DNA from: Bdellovibrionales bacterium
Lineage (GTDB): Bacteria; Bdellovibrionota; Bdellovibrionia; Bdellovibrionales; UBA1609
Direction: 5' to 3'
Assembly: GCA_019695175.1 (NCBI GenBank)
Contig: JAIBAM010000027.1
Span: 1 to 35,157 of the forward strand
Length of the DNA stretch: 35,157 bases
The position numbers were made by a program, and so were the translations under genes. The notes beneath the pieces are model-generated. The model saw only the letters and a program-made list of their open reading frames with translations. It did no database searches and was not told the DNA's origin. This document shows, piece after piece, positions 15,631 to 25,044 of the stretch. Within the stretch, counting starts at the first letter, position 1, and every line of letters starts with the position of its first letter.

Positions 15631-16134
15631 TTACTGTAAGGGTAAGGGGTTGTAGATAGCACTAACTAATTCCTCTTGATATCGTCCCTGTTTATTAACT
15701 TGCATCTGCAAACTTTTTTGGGAAATTTCATCATGGGCACCCTTCTGCTTGACTTTAATATGCAAGTAAAGTGTTTGGGTAGTCTTGTTGTAAGTTGACT
15801 TTAGATTTTCCACATCGACTTTCAAAAAACCAGGTATGAACCGGCAAAACTGTTGCCGTGTTTCCTGACTATTTCCCCTGTTAATGGTAACAGCGATCCC
15901 CATAGAAGAACCAACGGGTTCCTCCATGTCTATTCCAAAAACTTTAACTCCATTGGAAAAAATTTTCATGATAGTGACTGAATTAAGAGATAATAAATAG
16001 TCTTCGCAGGGCTTTACTGTAATTTGATTAGTTGAAGCAATTTTAATTTGTGAGGCGGAAGCAAAATGTAAAGGCCCTAAAAAAACTAAATGTAAGCATC
16101 CTAAAAAAACTAAAGCTGAAAAAACTTTTCTCAT
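15631..16134 (-). CDS. Small secreted protein of unknown function
   Basis: A 167-residue protein with a clear signal peptide (MRKVFSALVFLG to about SASA/SQ near residue 28). The mature part is predicted to be beta-rich by its alternating pattern and contains two cysteines, one in VKPCEDYLL and one in QQFCRFIPG, that could form a disulfide. I recognise no family. The ribosome site is strong: a GGAGGG-rich stretch ends a few bases before the ATG. It converges on the AraC-type gene with a 14-bp gap. The 273-bp region upstream contains a long-range inverted repeat. Confidence 0.75.
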   Translation of the reverse strand: MRKVFSALVFLGCLHLVFLGPLHFASASQIKIASTNQITVKPCEDYLLSLNSVTIMKIFSNGVKVFGIDMEEPVGSSMGIAVTINRGNSQETRQQFCRFIPGFLKVDVENLKSTYNKTTQTLYLHIKVKQKGAHDEISQKSLQMQVNKQGRYQEELVSAIYNPLPLQ

Positions 16135-16194
16135 ACTCCCCCACCCTCCTCAAGATTCAGTAGATCTTTGATGTTGTTTCATTTGTTGTAGGTA

Positions 16195-16220
16195 TGGTTT
16201 TTTCATTTATAGAAAAACCA
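16195..16220. repeat. Hairpin upstream of the small secreted protein gene
   Basis: GGTTTTT and AAAAACC form a perfect 7-bp inverted repeat with a 10-nt AT-rich loop. It lies within about 85 bp of the gene start on the minus strand, so it may be part of the leader or a binding site. Confidence 0.45.
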
Positions 16221-16251
16221 GGAAAGATATTTCTGCAGTTGTATCGCAGGA

Positions 16252-16358
16252 GGTGGTTCCCGTCATCAGCGATTTTTAATTAGAAATATTTTCAATTGAT
16301 TTTATTGGATTTCGAATCAGTTCTGGACTTGGAGCTCTCACGAAGATGCAGAACCACC
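16252..16358. repeat. Long-range inverted repeat in a gene-free region
   Basis: GGTGGTTC (16252-16259) and GAACCACC (16351-16358) are perfect 8-bp complements with about 91 bp between them. The region 16135-16407 has no gene and lies between two minus-strand genes. A structured leader or small RNA is possible, but an 8-bp match can occur by chance. Confidence 0.3.
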
Positions 16359-16407
16359 GAATAGGATCTTAGAGGTTTGACTTCTCTCAACCGGATTTTA
16401 GTGGAAC

Positions 16408-17490
16408 TTATTTTGTTTGGATAACTATTAAAAATTCTGAGATCCCTTCAATAAAGTCGGGTGAATTCAAAACAACCAGTGGAGAGCCTATGAGCTTTTC
16501 CCGTTCAGGCTCAGGCAAGGGTTTTCGCGGTAAAAGATTGTTGATAACAAGAGCCCCACCAGAGTGAAGATGGGCCACAGTTTCGAAACGAATGGAGTTG
16601 TCTGGAACACTCTCCTTTCGTTGCGCTGAGGGTGGTGCTGAATAGGGGGTGAAGGCAACGGAAGTGTCCAGCTCAATGGCAGAGTTATTTATTTTATTTA
16701 TATTTAAATTGACGAAAAGACCTAAAGTGGATTCGGGATTGGCACTATTAAATGGGAAATGTAGGTTTAAACTACCTGTGTTTTGTGAGTTGAGCAGTCG
16801 ACTTCCATGTATAGGTCGTGAATTATTGAGGAGGGAAAGAAGCTTTTCTTTTTGCACAAAAGAGCTCAATTTCATTTTTCCAGTATTGACAAGAATTTTA
16901 CCGTCTGTTTCAAGTTGGTTCCATAGATCCCGAGGAGTTTCATAAAATGAGACTTCTATTTGAATTGGAACTACAGCGCTTTCACTTGGTAAATTTTTAG
17001 GTTCAAAATCTTTACTTTTTATTTCGTTATCCTTGGGGGAGGGGGCCGGTGGGGTCATGGCTGGCTGCGGACCTTTAAGAGCTGGGGTTTCGTTTTCTTG
17101 AGTAGAAGATTCCGTGCCTTCCATTTTTTTGGATTTGGGCCTAATGGATTTTCGAGGGATTTGGGGTTGAGGTTTTGGGGTGGGACTTTCTCCTTCTGTG
17201 AGTTCTTGTTCTGTAGGTTCTTGATTAAGGGCCTTTGTGATGTGGGTTAGTTTTTGTGGAATGGATTCAAAGAGATCGGTTTTTTTTAATGAAGTTAATG
17301 AAGAAATTTGAATATACCAGTAGAGTGATCCAATCAAAAGCAAAGTCATGGAGATATAGAAAAGAGGATTGCTCAATATTTTTTGTAATAAGGGTTTGGG
17401 TTTGTTACGGAATAAGGCCACATTCAGGCCGCAGTTAGCACAGTACTTATCATCTGGTTGTTGAAAGCCACATCGTGGACATTCCATCAT
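16408..17490 (-). CDS. Zinc-ribbon, single-pass membrane protein with proline-rich linker
   Basis: The N-terminus is a zinc ribbon with C4-x2-C7 and C17-x2-C20 (CPRCG, CANCG). A membrane helix follows at about 40-60, so the ribbon is cytoplasmic and the rest is probably periplasmic. Residues about 85-170 are rich in Pro, Lys, Glu and Ser, a linker that could cross the periplasm. The C-terminal domain (about 175-360) is beta-rich, with SLNLHFPFNSANPESTLG, IELDTSVAF and LHSGGALVINNLLPRK then a hydrophobic end. Its end loosely recalls the last strands of secretin domains, but I cannot confirm this. It is divergent from rsmH, 107 bp away. Zinc-ribbon membrane proteins of this build are of unknown function. 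Confidence 0.78.
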   Translation of the reverse strand: MMECPRCGFQQPDDKYCANCGLNVALFRNKPKPLLQKILSNPLFYISMTLLLIGSLYWYIQISSLTSLKKTDLFESIPQKLTHITKALNQEPTEQELTEGESPTPKPQPQIPRKSIRPKSKKMEGTESSTQENETPALKGPQPAMTPPAPSPKDNEIKSKDFEPKNLPSESAVVPIQIEVSFYETPRDLWNQLETDGKILVNTGKMKLSSFVQKEKLLSLLNNSRPIHGSRLLNSQNTGSLNLHFPFNSANPESTLGLFVNLNINKINNSAIELDTSVAFTPYSAPPSAQRKESVPDNSIRFETVAHLHSGGALVINNLLPRKPLPEPEREKLIGSPLVVLNSPDFIEGISEFLIVIQTK

Positions 17491-17597
17491 AAATCACCAC
17501 ACATTGTTTTTTAATGCTAACTTGGTAGGGTCGAATTGGGCTAGATTAATTTAATTTGAACCTTTACCATAGCCTTGTTTAAGAGGGTTTTATTGTT
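17491..17597. other. Divergent promoter region in front of the dcw block
   Basis: This 107-bp region must drive rsmH and the genes after it. TTGGTA (17522-17527) and ATTAAT (17545-17550) are 17 bp apart, a weak sigma-70-like pair. I see no mraZ gene and no series of GTGGG boxes of the kind bound by MraZ. Confidence 0.3.
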
Positions 17598-18500
17598 ATG
17601 GATACTATAAATCAAGTCAGTTTACAAAAACATATTCCCGTAATGAGGGAAGAAGTGATTTTCGGGGTAGAACAGGGGGTTCGGACGCCATATTTTGGCC
17701 TTGATACGACTTTTGGTCGAGGGGGACATTCACAGGCACTTTTAGAAACATTTCCGCAACTAAAAATAACCGCATTGGATCAGGACCAGGAAGCCATTGA
17801 TTATGGCAGGGTCCATTATGCTCCTTATCTTTGTGCGGAACGTCTCACTTTAATTGCACAGAGTTTTCATGATCCTTTACCGAAATCTCCTACTCCAGAA
17901 GGGTGGGATTTTATTCTTGTGGATTTGGGGGTCAGTTCGCCTCAATTGGACAACCCAGCCAGGGGTTTTAGCTTCTATCATGATGGTCCCTTGGATATGA
18001 GAATGAATCAAAATGGGGAGCGAATGGCTTCTCATATTGTTAATTTTTGGCAGGAAGAGGAATTGGTGTCACTGTTTAAAGAATATGGCGAGATTCAAAG
18101 GCCTTATCGTGTGGTTCAGCAAATTTTACTTCAGCGCAAGCAAAAATTATTTACTCAAACCCTTGAATTGGCTCAATTAATTGAGCGTGTGGAAGGGTGG
18201 CGTCGTAAAGGGCATCATCCTGCCACTTCTTATTTTCTGGCCCTTCGTATGGAAGTGAATCAGGAGTTAGCTCCCTTAAGGTCTAGTATGGAAAATATGA
18301 TGGAGATATTGGCGCCAGGTGGACGTCTAGTTGTTTTGACATTTCACTCTCTAGAAGATCGAATCATAAAGTATACTTTTAGAGAAAACAAAAAATGGGG
18401 AGCTCCAGTCAATAAAAAGGTCATTACACCAACCCGTGAGGAGTGTGTGAGAAATCCGAGAGCACGCAGCTCTCAGTTACGACTTTTTCAAAGGGAGTAG
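17598..18500 (+). CDS. rsmH: RsmH, 16S rRNA (cytosine1402-N4)-methyltransferase
   Basis: Methylates the N4 of C1402 in 16S rRNA, near the ribosomal P site. Signatures run through the protein: HIPVMREEV, DTTFGRGGHSQALLE (SAM binding, about 36-50), DLGVSSPQLD, RGFSFYHDGPLDMRM and VLTFHSLEDRIIK. The length of 300 residues is normal. It is the first gene of the dcw block, as in many bacteria, but the usual mraZ in front is absent. AGAGGG precedes the ATG by about 10 nt. The ftsL gene starts 51 bp downstream. Confidence 0.97.
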   Translation: MDTINQVSLQKHIPVMREEVIFGVEQGVRTPYFGLDTTFGRGGHSQALLETFPQLKITALDQDQEAIDYGRVHYAPYLCAERLTLIAQSFHDPLPKSPTPEGWDFILVDLGVSSPQLDNPARGFSFYHDGPLDMRMNQNGERMASHIVNFWQEEELVSLFKEYGEIQRPYRVVQQILLQRKQKLFTQTLELAQLIERVEGWRRKGHHPATSYFLALRMEVNQELAPLRSSMENMMEILAPGGRLVVLTFHSLEDRIIKYTFRENKKWGAPVNKKVITPTREECVRNPRARSSQLRLFQRE

Positions 18501-18551
18501 ACCTTTCAATTTGTTATAAAAAAAAGGGTTGTTTACTGGAGGAAGTCAGAA

Positions 18552-18848
18552 GTGAAAAGAGTGAGTGTTCATTTAAAACCTTTTTTAAGTCTCTTTTTAA
18601 TTATATCAACATTATTTATTGTGGCTTTTACAAAGATGGAAGTCCGTCGCATGGGGTATGTGGTACTGAAAGAGTCAAGAAATTACAAGGCATTAAAGGA
18701 TCAAAAATTCCAAAAAAAAATGAAGTTGGCACATCTGTTAAGGTCGGAGCATATTCGGCATTATGCTGTTTCTCGATTGACCCTAAGTGAAGCTAGGAAT
18801 GGTCAAATTATTCAGTTGGTGGGGCAACGAATTGTTGTTCCTCAGTGA
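18552..18848 (+). CDS. ftsL: FtsL-like cell division protein
   Basis: A small single-pass protein of the divisome that, with FtsB and FtsQ, helps activate septal peptidoglycan synthesis. At 98 residues it has a short basic N-terminus, one membrane helix at about 11-27, then a helical, charged region with coiled-coil character (VVLKESRNYKALKDQKF) and an end rich in hydrophobic residues (GQIIQLVGQRIVVP). FtsL is poorly conserved, so the call rests on topology, length and its place between rsmH and ftsI. The GTG start has GGAGG 9 nt upstream. Confidence 0.88.
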   Translation: MKRVSVHLKPFLSLFLIISTLFIVAFTKMEVRRMGYVVLKESRNYKALKDQKFQKKMKLAHLLRSEHIRHYAVSRLTLSEARNGQIIQLVGQRIVVPQ

Positions 18849-18901
18849 TTGAACCTCTTATAATTTTAAATGTAGGCTGATATAAAGGGGGGGAGGGGAA
18901 C

Positions 18902-20902
18902 ATGGACCGTTCTCATGGAATTTCCTTTCGTGAACCGGCAAAGAAAGCGGTTTATCGTTTAGTATGGATATTTTCACTTTTGTTTGCTTTATGGTTTTTG
19001 CTTTTGGGACGAGCTGCTTATTTACAAATTTTACCTAACAAAAGACTCGATCAGTTGCAGAAAAAACAATACGCCACCACTTTGGAAATTCATGGCCGTC
19101 GAGGCACTATTGTAGATCGAAATGGTAAAGAGTTGGCGGTGAGTGTGGGGGCTTTAGGTTTGTTTGCGGATCCTTTTCTTTTAGATCGTCCCCTGTGGGT
19201 GGCGAGAAGGTTGGGATCTATTTTAAATCTTCCTGTAAAAGAATTGCAAAAAAAACTCAGAGATAAAAAGAAACGTTTTGTTTGGATTAAACATTATTTA
19301 CAAGATAAGGAAATAGCAAAAATCCGCAATTTGGAATTAAGAGGTTTGGGATTAGTTCCGGAATCTCGAAGGGTCTACCCCAACAACAGTCTGCTTTCTT
19401 CTTCGCTGGGTTTTGTTGGACTAGATAACCAAGGGTTAGAAGGACTGGAATTGCAATACAATGGAATTTTGCAGGGGGAATTTCGAAAAGTAATTTTGCC
19501 TCGAGATGCCCATGGTCGTCCTTTGCTTCCAGAGAGTCCTATTTTGAATGCAGTGAAAGATGGTTCCCAGCTCCAATTGACTATCGACAGTGAAATTCAA
19601 TTTATTCTAGAGAATGAGTTGAGTCAGGCGGTTTCCCAACATCAAGCCCATCATGGTGTTGGAGTGGTACTAGAGCCGCAAAGCGGTGAAGTATTGGCTC
19701 TCGCTTCTGCTGTGGGTAACGGTAATAAAGATTTTCAAAAAAATCGTCTCTTAAGAAACTATGTTCTGACCGATTCTTTTGAAGCAGGCAGTGTCATGAA
19801 GGCGTTTGTTATTGCCGGAGCCATTCGATCTCAGCAGGTAAAACCTTATACCAAAATTGATTGTGAAGAAGGGCGTTTTTTAGTCGGAGGGCATTGGGTT
19901 CGAGAAGCGGATTCGAATCATAAATTTGGGCAACTGAGTGTGGCGGAAATTTTAGCCTATTCTTCAAACGTGGGAACTGCAAAAATCGCGATGAAGATGG
20001 GGCAGGATTATTTACGTCAAACTTTAATTGATTTTGGTTTTGGACAGAAGCTAGGCATTGATCTTCCTGGAGAATCAAAGGGGATCTTGCAAGCACTTCC
20101 TTGGCCTCCTCACCTACTGAGCAATATTTCTTTTGGTCACGGAATTGCTGTGACACCGCTGCAAGTGGCAGCAGCCTATGCTGCCTTTGCTAATGGGGGA
20201 ATGCTAAGGAAACCTTATATTGTCAAAAAAATTATTGGTAGCAATCAAGAAGTCGTTATGGAACCACCCCCTATTCGAAGGGTGATGAGTGAAGAAGATG
20301 CAGCCACGATTCGTCATATGCTCAGAGCTGCAACAATGGAGCATGCGACAGGGGTAAAAGCGCGAATCCCTGGATTTCCTGTGGCTGGGAAAACGGGAAC
20401 GGCACAAAAAGTGGACTTGCAAAATGGAGGATATAAAAAAGGATCTTATTTGGCTAGCTTTGTTGGTTTTGTTCCAGCCCATGCCCCTAAGTTTGTTATA
20501 TTTATTACTATAGATGACCCTAAGGATGAATACTATGCCTCACAAGTTGCGGCCCCTGTTTTTGCTCGAATTGCACAGTACGCTGTAAGGCAACAAGGAT
20601 TGGCTCCGGTTCTATTAACGGATCAAGGGCAGGTGAACGCAAAAAAAATAAAACAGGACTCCACTCGCCCTAAGGAGGATAGTTTTGTTTTGCAAGTCAA
20701 AGGAACGGAGTCTTTGGAAAAAGACCTGATTGTACCTAATCTAAAGGGGCTTACTTTACGAGAGGTCTATCGTCAACTTCATAACTCTTCTCTTGAGATT
20801 TTGCCTCAGGGTCAAGGAGTGGTGGTCGCTAGTCTTCCCCAAGCAGGGAGTCCTCGACCTAAAAACAAGAAAATTCGTGTTTTCCTTGAGCCGCTCAAGT
20901 AA
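18902..20902 (+). CDS. ftsI: FtsI/PBP3, septal peptidoglycan transpeptidase with PASTA domain
   Basis: Cross-links peptidoglycan at the division site. After a membrane helix (about 18-36) comes the non-penicillin-binding module with HGRRGTIVDRNG (64-75), then the transpeptidase domain with SVMK (S297, K300), SSN (S354, N356) and KTG (K497-G499). A PASTA domain follows at about 605-666 (LIVPNLKGLTLREVYRQL); E. coli FtsI lacks one, but it occurs in many other bacteria. The length is 666 residues. GGGAGGGG precedes the ATG. murE starts 9 bp after the stop, so these genes are tightly linked. Confidence 0.96.
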   Translation: MDRSHGISFREPAKKAVYRLVWIFSLLFALWFLLLGRAAYLQILPNKRLDQLQKKQYATTLEIHGRRGTIVDRNGKELAVSVGALGLFADPFLLDRPLWVARRLGSILNLPVKELQKKLRDKKKRFVWIKHYLQDKEIAKIRNLELRGLGLVPESRRVYPNNSLLSSSLGFVGLDNQGLEGLELQYNGILQGEFRKVILPRDAHGRPLLPESPILNAVKDGSQLQLTIDSEIQFILENELSQAVSQHQAHHGVGVVLEPQSGEVLALASAVGNGNKDFQKNRLLRNYVLTDSFEAGSVMKAFVIAGAIRSQQVKPYTKIDCEEGRFLVGGHWVREADSNHKFGQLSVAEILAYSSNVGTAKIAMKMGQDYLRQTLIDFGFGQKLGIDLPGESKGILQALPWPPHLLSNISFGHGIAVTPLQVAAAYAAFANGGMLRKPYIVKKIIGSNQEVVMEPPPIRRVMSEEDAATIRHMLRAATMEHATGVKARIPGFPVAGKTGTAQKVDLQNGGYKKGSYLASFVGFVPAHAPKFVIFITIDDPKDEYYASQVAAPVFARIAQYAVRQQGLAPVLLTDQGQVNAKKIKQDSTRPKEDSFVLQVKGTESLEKDLIVPNLKGLTLREVYRQLHNSSLEILPQGQGVVVASLPQAGSPRPKNKKIRVFLEPLK

Positions 20903-20911
20903 GATTTCCCA

Positions 20912-22468
20912 ATGAAAAGATTATCTCAACTGCTCGCCTCTTTTCCCCACGAGAGAATTCTCAGGGGTCTGGAAAATGTTTCGAGAACAGACACAGCAAA
21001 TATTTTAGGTGTAACCCAGGATTCGCAACAGGGCTCACCCCATTGGATTTTTGTGGCTATAAGGGGTCATCAAAAAGATGGTCACAAGTATTTAAATGAT
21101 GTTTGTGCACAGGGAGTGTCAGCCATAGTGGTCGAAGACCTAAGCTCGGTCCCTAGAAGTTATTCCGGGGTCGTGGTGCAAACAAAAGATTCACGTAAGG
21201 CTTTGGAACTTTTATCTGCTTGCTTTTTTGAACAACCGTCAGAAAAACTTTTTTGTGTGGGGGTAACAGGTACAAATGGCAAAACCAGTACGTCCTATCT
21301 TTGTGAACAGATCTTAAATGCCTTTGGATGGGAAACTGGTGTGATGGGAACAATTAATCATCATTTCAAAAATCAGATTTGGAACTCCCAGTTAACCACG
21401 CCTGATCCCATCACTTTGCAAGGTCGTTTGGCGGAATTTGTTCGATTAGGGGCTCGTGCCGCTGTTTTTGAGGTCTCAAGTCATGCTTTAGAGCAGCATC
21501 GAGTGGATGAAATTTCATTTGATGTGGCTATTTTTACTAATTTAACTCGGGATCATCTGGATTATCACGAGACCATGGAAAAATATTTTCTGAGCAAGCA
21601 AAATTTATTTCAAACAGTACTCGCCCGATCTCAAAAAAAAACGCTCTGGGCCATCGTTAATGGCGATGACGAGTGGGCTGGTAAATTAAAGTTTGCCCCT
21701 CGAGCTCAGGTTTGGCGGTATGGTCGTCAGAATGATTGTGATCTACAATTTCGTATTCTCAACCAAAGTTTTCAAGGGGTAGATTTTTTATTGCGAACCC
21801 CTCAGGGAGAACATTTTTTTAATTTACCTTTGTTGGGAACTCACAATGTCTATAATGCAACGGCAGCCATTGCGGTGGGCTTAATCGCCGGAGCAAGTTT
21901 GTCCCAATGTGAAGAAGCATTGCGGACTTTTAAAGGGGTTCCCGGACGATTAGAAAAAGTAGTGGATCACCATGGGAATAGGCAGATTTTTGTAGATTAT
22001 GCTCATACGGATGATGCTCTTAAATCAGTGCTAAATGAATTGAGTCAGATTCGAATGGTTTCCAGAGAAGCCAAACCTCAGGGAAAAATAATTACCGTTT
22101 TTGGATGTGGTGGAGATCGTGATCAGGGAAAAAGACCCTTAATGACCCAGGCTGCTTTATGTTATTCTGATTTGGTTTTCATAACATCAGATAACCCACG
22201 GAGCGAAGATCCCCATAAAATTATTTTGGATTGTCTTAAAGCTGTACCCCATGAATTGAGTGACAAAAAAGTGTTTACAGAAGTGGACCGCCGTTTAGCA
22301 ATTGGCAAAGCCTTGCAAATGGCTGAGGATGGTGATGTCATTTTAATTGCCGGAAAAGGGCACGAAAATTATCAAATGATCGGTTCCCAAAAATTTCCTT
22401 TTAGCGATGTCGAGGTGATTCAAAGTTGGCTTCACAGCAAAAGTTCAAAACAAGAAATTGGCCAATAA
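20912..22468 (+). CDS. murE: MurE, UDP-MurNAc-tripeptide ligase (meso-diaminopimelate type)
   Basis: Adds the third amino acid to UDP-MurNAc-L-Ala-D-Glu in the cytoplasm. The ATP-binding loop GVTGTNGKTST lies at about 117-127. The specificity motif reads DNPRSEDP (427-434), whose DNPR form is characteristic of enzymes that add meso-diaminopimelate rather than lysine. The lysine normally carbamylated is likely K229 in LSKQNLF. The length of 518 residues is normal. The ribosome site is weak; coupling to ftsI translation, 9 bp upstream, is likely. The 3' end overlaps the start of murF by 43 bp. Confidence 0.97.
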   Translation: MKRLSQLLASFPHERILRGLENVSRTDTANILGVTQDSQQGSPHWIFVAIRGHQKDGHKYLNDVCAQGVSAIVVEDLSSVPRSYSGVVVQTKDSRKALELLSACFFEQPSEKLFCVGVTGTNGKTSTSYLCEQILNAFGWETGVMGTINHHFKNQIWNSQLTTPDPITLQGRLAEFVRLGARAAVFEVSSHALEQHRVDEISFDVAIFTNLTRDHLDYHETMEKYFLSKQNLFQTVLARSQKKTLWAIVNGDDEWAGKLKFAPRAQVWRYGRQNDCDLQFRILNQSFQGVDFLLRTPQGEHFFNLPLLGTHNVYNATAAIAVGLIAGASLSQCEEALRTFKGVPGRLEKVVDHHGNRQIFVDYAHTDDALKSVLNELSQIRMVSREAKPQGKIITVFGCGGDRDQGKRPLMTQAALCYSDLVFITSDNPRSEDPHKIILDCLKAVPHELSDKKVFTEVDRRLAIGKALQMAEDGDVILIAGKGHENYQMIGSQKFPFSDVEVIQSWLHSKSSKQEIGQ

Positions 22469-23964
22469 AGTTACCTGAAGTTTTGTCCGCAGTTCATGGA
22501 CAATGTTCCTATCCAATTCACCATGAATTTTGGGGTGTAGCGACAGATTCTAGAGTATCGTTGCAGAACCAGCTTTTCGTGGCCTTAGTGGGAGATCGAT
22601 TTGATGCCCACGAGTTTTTGGATCAGGCACTTGAACGTGGTGCTCGTGGGCTTTTAGTGCAAAAATCTGAAATGGAAAAGGAAGAAAAGACATTGTCGTT
22701 ATCCGCTGATCAGTTACAAAAATCCAAATTTTTTTTCCGTTCCCCCGAATATAAAAATAAAATAAGGGAACTGGAGCAACGGACGACGGTGATTCAGGTT
22801 GATGACACCCTGAAGGCCTTACAGGACCTGGCCAATTTCTGGAGAAAACAGCAGGATTATACCCTGGTGGGGGTTACTGGCTCCAATGGCAAAACCACAA
22901 CAAAAGAATTTGCGACTCTTATTCTTAATGACTATAAAAAATGCTTTTCCAGCCCTGGAAGTTTTAATAATCACTGGGGAGTTCCACTGACTTTATTGAG
23001 AGTGCCAGAGCAAACAGAAATTGTTGTTCAAGAAATGGGGATGAACCATTTGGGTGAAATCGCTCGTCTTTGTCATGTGGCTCAACCCGATATTGTTCTT
23101 GTAACCATGGTAGGGCAATCTCATATTGGTGAGGTTGGATCACAAAAAGCCATAGCTCAGGCTAAGGAAGAAATTTATCTAAATTGCCCGCAGGCCAAGC
23201 AAGTTTTTAATTTGGATAATGAATGGACTAGAGCTATGTATCAGCGGGCTCAAAAACATCTGGCTCGGGAGCAGCTATTAACCTTTTCTGGGTTTACTTC
23301 AGCTGTTGATGTTCATATGCGAGTGGAAGAAATGCCACATTATCAATTAAAAATTCAAGGGCATATAGGTGGTGTGCCTGGCCAAGCTTTGGTTCCCGTT
23401 TTTGGTCGTCACAATTTAGTCAATTTAATGGCAGCCTCGGCACTCGCTTTTGGATTGGGAATGCCTCCTCAAAAAATTTGGTTGAGTCTACCCAAGTGTA
23501 GAGGTTCATGGGGTAGGAACCAGCTCATGCAATTGCCTCAAGGTACACAATTATTGTTTGATGGATACAACGCCAATCCAGAGAGCATGTCAGCCCTGAT
23601 GCGGAATCTGCTTGAACTTGAAGTTAAGGGGAAAAAGGTGGTGGTGCTCGGACAGATGTTGGAACTTGGAGAAAAATCTGCTCAGGCTCACTTTGACTTG
23701 GGGGTTTTAGTTGCACAAACCTTTGGAGTGGAGATTGTGGTCTTTATGGGTTCTGATTCGTCTCATTTTCTTTCGGGATTGAAAAAAGAGAATTTTTCAA
23801 AAACTTATTTTGTCTTAGAACATTACGATGAAAATGTGATTGAAAAGGTAAAGAACCTGTTACATCCCACAGATTTTGTCGTTATAAAAGGATCACGTGG
23901 TATGAAAATGGAAAAAGTCCTCCAAGCTTGGAAGGCTCAAGATTTAGCAACAGTGGATAATTAA
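22426..23964 (+). CDS. murF: MurF, UDP-MurNAc-pentapeptide ligase
   Basis: Adds D-Ala-D-Ala to UDP-MurNAc-tripeptide. The ATP loop GVTGSNGKTTTK is at about 149-160; SPGSFNNHWGVPLTLL and the later QEMGMNHLGEI are conserved MurF segments. The start is TTG inside murE, supported by GAGG at 22412-22415, 10 nt upstream. Residues about 83-118, in the N-terminal domain, are a charged stretch (KEEKTLSLSADQLQK and on) that looks like an insertion compared with MurF of E. coli as I recall it. The mraY start codon directly follows the stop. Confidence 0.96.
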   Translation: MASQQKFKTRNWPIKLPEVLSAVHGQCSYPIHHEFWGVATDSRVSLQNQLFVALVGDRFDAHEFLDQALERGARGLLVQKSEMEKEEKTLSLSADQLQKSKFFFRSPEYKNKIRELEQRTTVIQVDDTLKALQDLANFWRKQQDYTLVGVTGSNGKTTTKEFATLILNDYKKCFSSPGSFNNHWGVPLTLLRVPEQTEIVVQEMGMNHLGEIARLCHVAQPDIVLVTMVGQSHIGEVGSQKAIAQAKEEIYLNCPQAKQVFNLDNEWTRAMYQRAQKHLAREQLLTFSGFTSAVDVHMRVEEMPHYQLKIQGHIGGVPGQALVPVFGRHNLVNLMAASALAFGLGMPPQKIWLSLPKCRGSWGRNQLMQLPQGTQLLFDGYNANPESMSALMRNLLELEVKGKKVVVLGQMLELGEKSAQAHFDLGVLVAQTFGVEIVVFMGSDSSHFLSGLKKENFSKTYFVLEHYDENVIEKVKNLLHPTDFVVIKGSRGMKMEKVLQAWKAQDLATVDN

Positions 23965-25041
23965 ATGCTATATAAATTTTTATTTATGATGTCCGATCAA
24001 TATTCCTTTTTGAATGTATTTCGTTATATCACCTTTAGGACTTTTCTTTCTTTTTTTACGGCCTTCTTGCTTTGTTGGTGGTTTGGTCCAAAATTTATTA
24101 GGATTTTATTAAGAAAACAAGTGGGTCAATCCATTCGCGATGACGGACCCCAGTCACACAAGAAAAAACAGGGCACGCCCACCATGGGTGGGGGGTTGAT
24201 TTTATTGGGGCTTTTGGCGCCAGCTTTGCTTTGGATGGATTTATGGAATTCTTTAGTTTGGTCGGTACTCATTGTGACGCTTGGATTTGGTCTTATTGGT
24301 TATATGGATGATTATTTTAAAGTGAGTAAAAAAAATCATCGTGGCCTTTCTGGAAAACTACGACTGGCGGGTGAATTTTTGATCTCGGGGGGCGTGATTT
24401 CTTTTTTGGTGTATTCCAATCAGATTCCGACCCTAGTGTATTTTCCGTTTTTCAAACATCTTGCGGTGGATTTGGGTTTCCTTTACATCCCTTTTGCTGC
24501 ACTCGTTATTGTTGGATGTGCTAATGCCGTAAATTTAACCGATGGTTTGGATGGTTTGGCCATCGTTCCTGTCATTATTTGTGCTGCCACCCTAGGAGTT
24601 TTAGCTTACACTGCAGGCCATGTTCGCATTGCCGAGTACTTGAATATCCCTTATATCGTGGGTGCCGGAGAGCTGGCTCCGTTGACGGCAGCCGTGGTTG
24701 CGGCGGGCTTGGGCTTTTTATGGTTTAACACTTATCCAGCTCAAGTTTTTATGGGAGATGTGGGGAGTCTGTCTTTGGGTGGTTTTTTGGGGATAGTTTC
24801 TGTTGTGACTCAAAACGAACTTTTATTGATCATTTTAGGTGGAGTATTTGTCATTGAAGCCATATCCGTGATATCGCAGGTGATATCGTTTAAGTTGACT
24901 GGCAAAAGAATTTTCAAAATGGCACCTTTACATCACCATTTTGAATTGAAGGGGTTGACTGAGACTAAAATTATTGTCCGTTTTTGGATTATATCTGTGT
25001 TGCTGGCCGTTTTAAGTTTAGCAACATTAAAATTGAGGTAG
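23965..25041 (+). CDS. mraY: MraY, phospho-MurNAc-pentapeptide translocase
   Basis: Transfers phospho-MurNAc-pentapeptide to undecaprenyl phosphate, making lipid I in the inner membrane. The family's marks are [27 protein letters not shown] (D115, D116), [10 protein letters not shown] (D193), [11 protein letters not shown] (D265) and [10 protein letters not shown] (H323-H325). About ten membrane helices are evident. The first ATG is kept because the N-terminus through FNVF-like [11 protein letters not shown] aligns by eye with other MraY proteins. The gene begins right after the murF stop codon. Length 358 residues, as expected. Confidence 0.97.
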   Translation: MLYKFLFMMSDQYSFLNVFRYITFRTFLSFFTAFLLCWWFGPKFIRILLRKQVGQSIRDDGPQSHKKKQGTPTMGGGLILLGLLAPALLWMDLWNSLVWSVLIVTLGFGLIGYMDDYFKVSKKNHRGLSGKLRLAGEFLISGGVISFLVYSNQIPTLVYFPFFKHLAVDLGFLYIPFAALVIVGCANAVNLTDGLDGLAIVPVIICAATLGVLAYTAGHVRIAEYLNIPYIVGAGELAPLTAAVVAAGLGFLWFNTYPAQVFMGDVGSLSLGGFLGIVSVVTQNELLLIILGGVFVIEAISVISQVISFKLTGKRIFKMAPLHHHFELKGLTETKIIVRFWIISVLLAVLSLATLKLR

Positions 25042-25044
25042 TTC

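Noticed and set aside
18443-18790. Plus-strand frame across the rsmH-ftsL junction
   Set aside because: It overlaps rsmH and ftsL out of frame; ftsL has the better ribosome site, topology and position.
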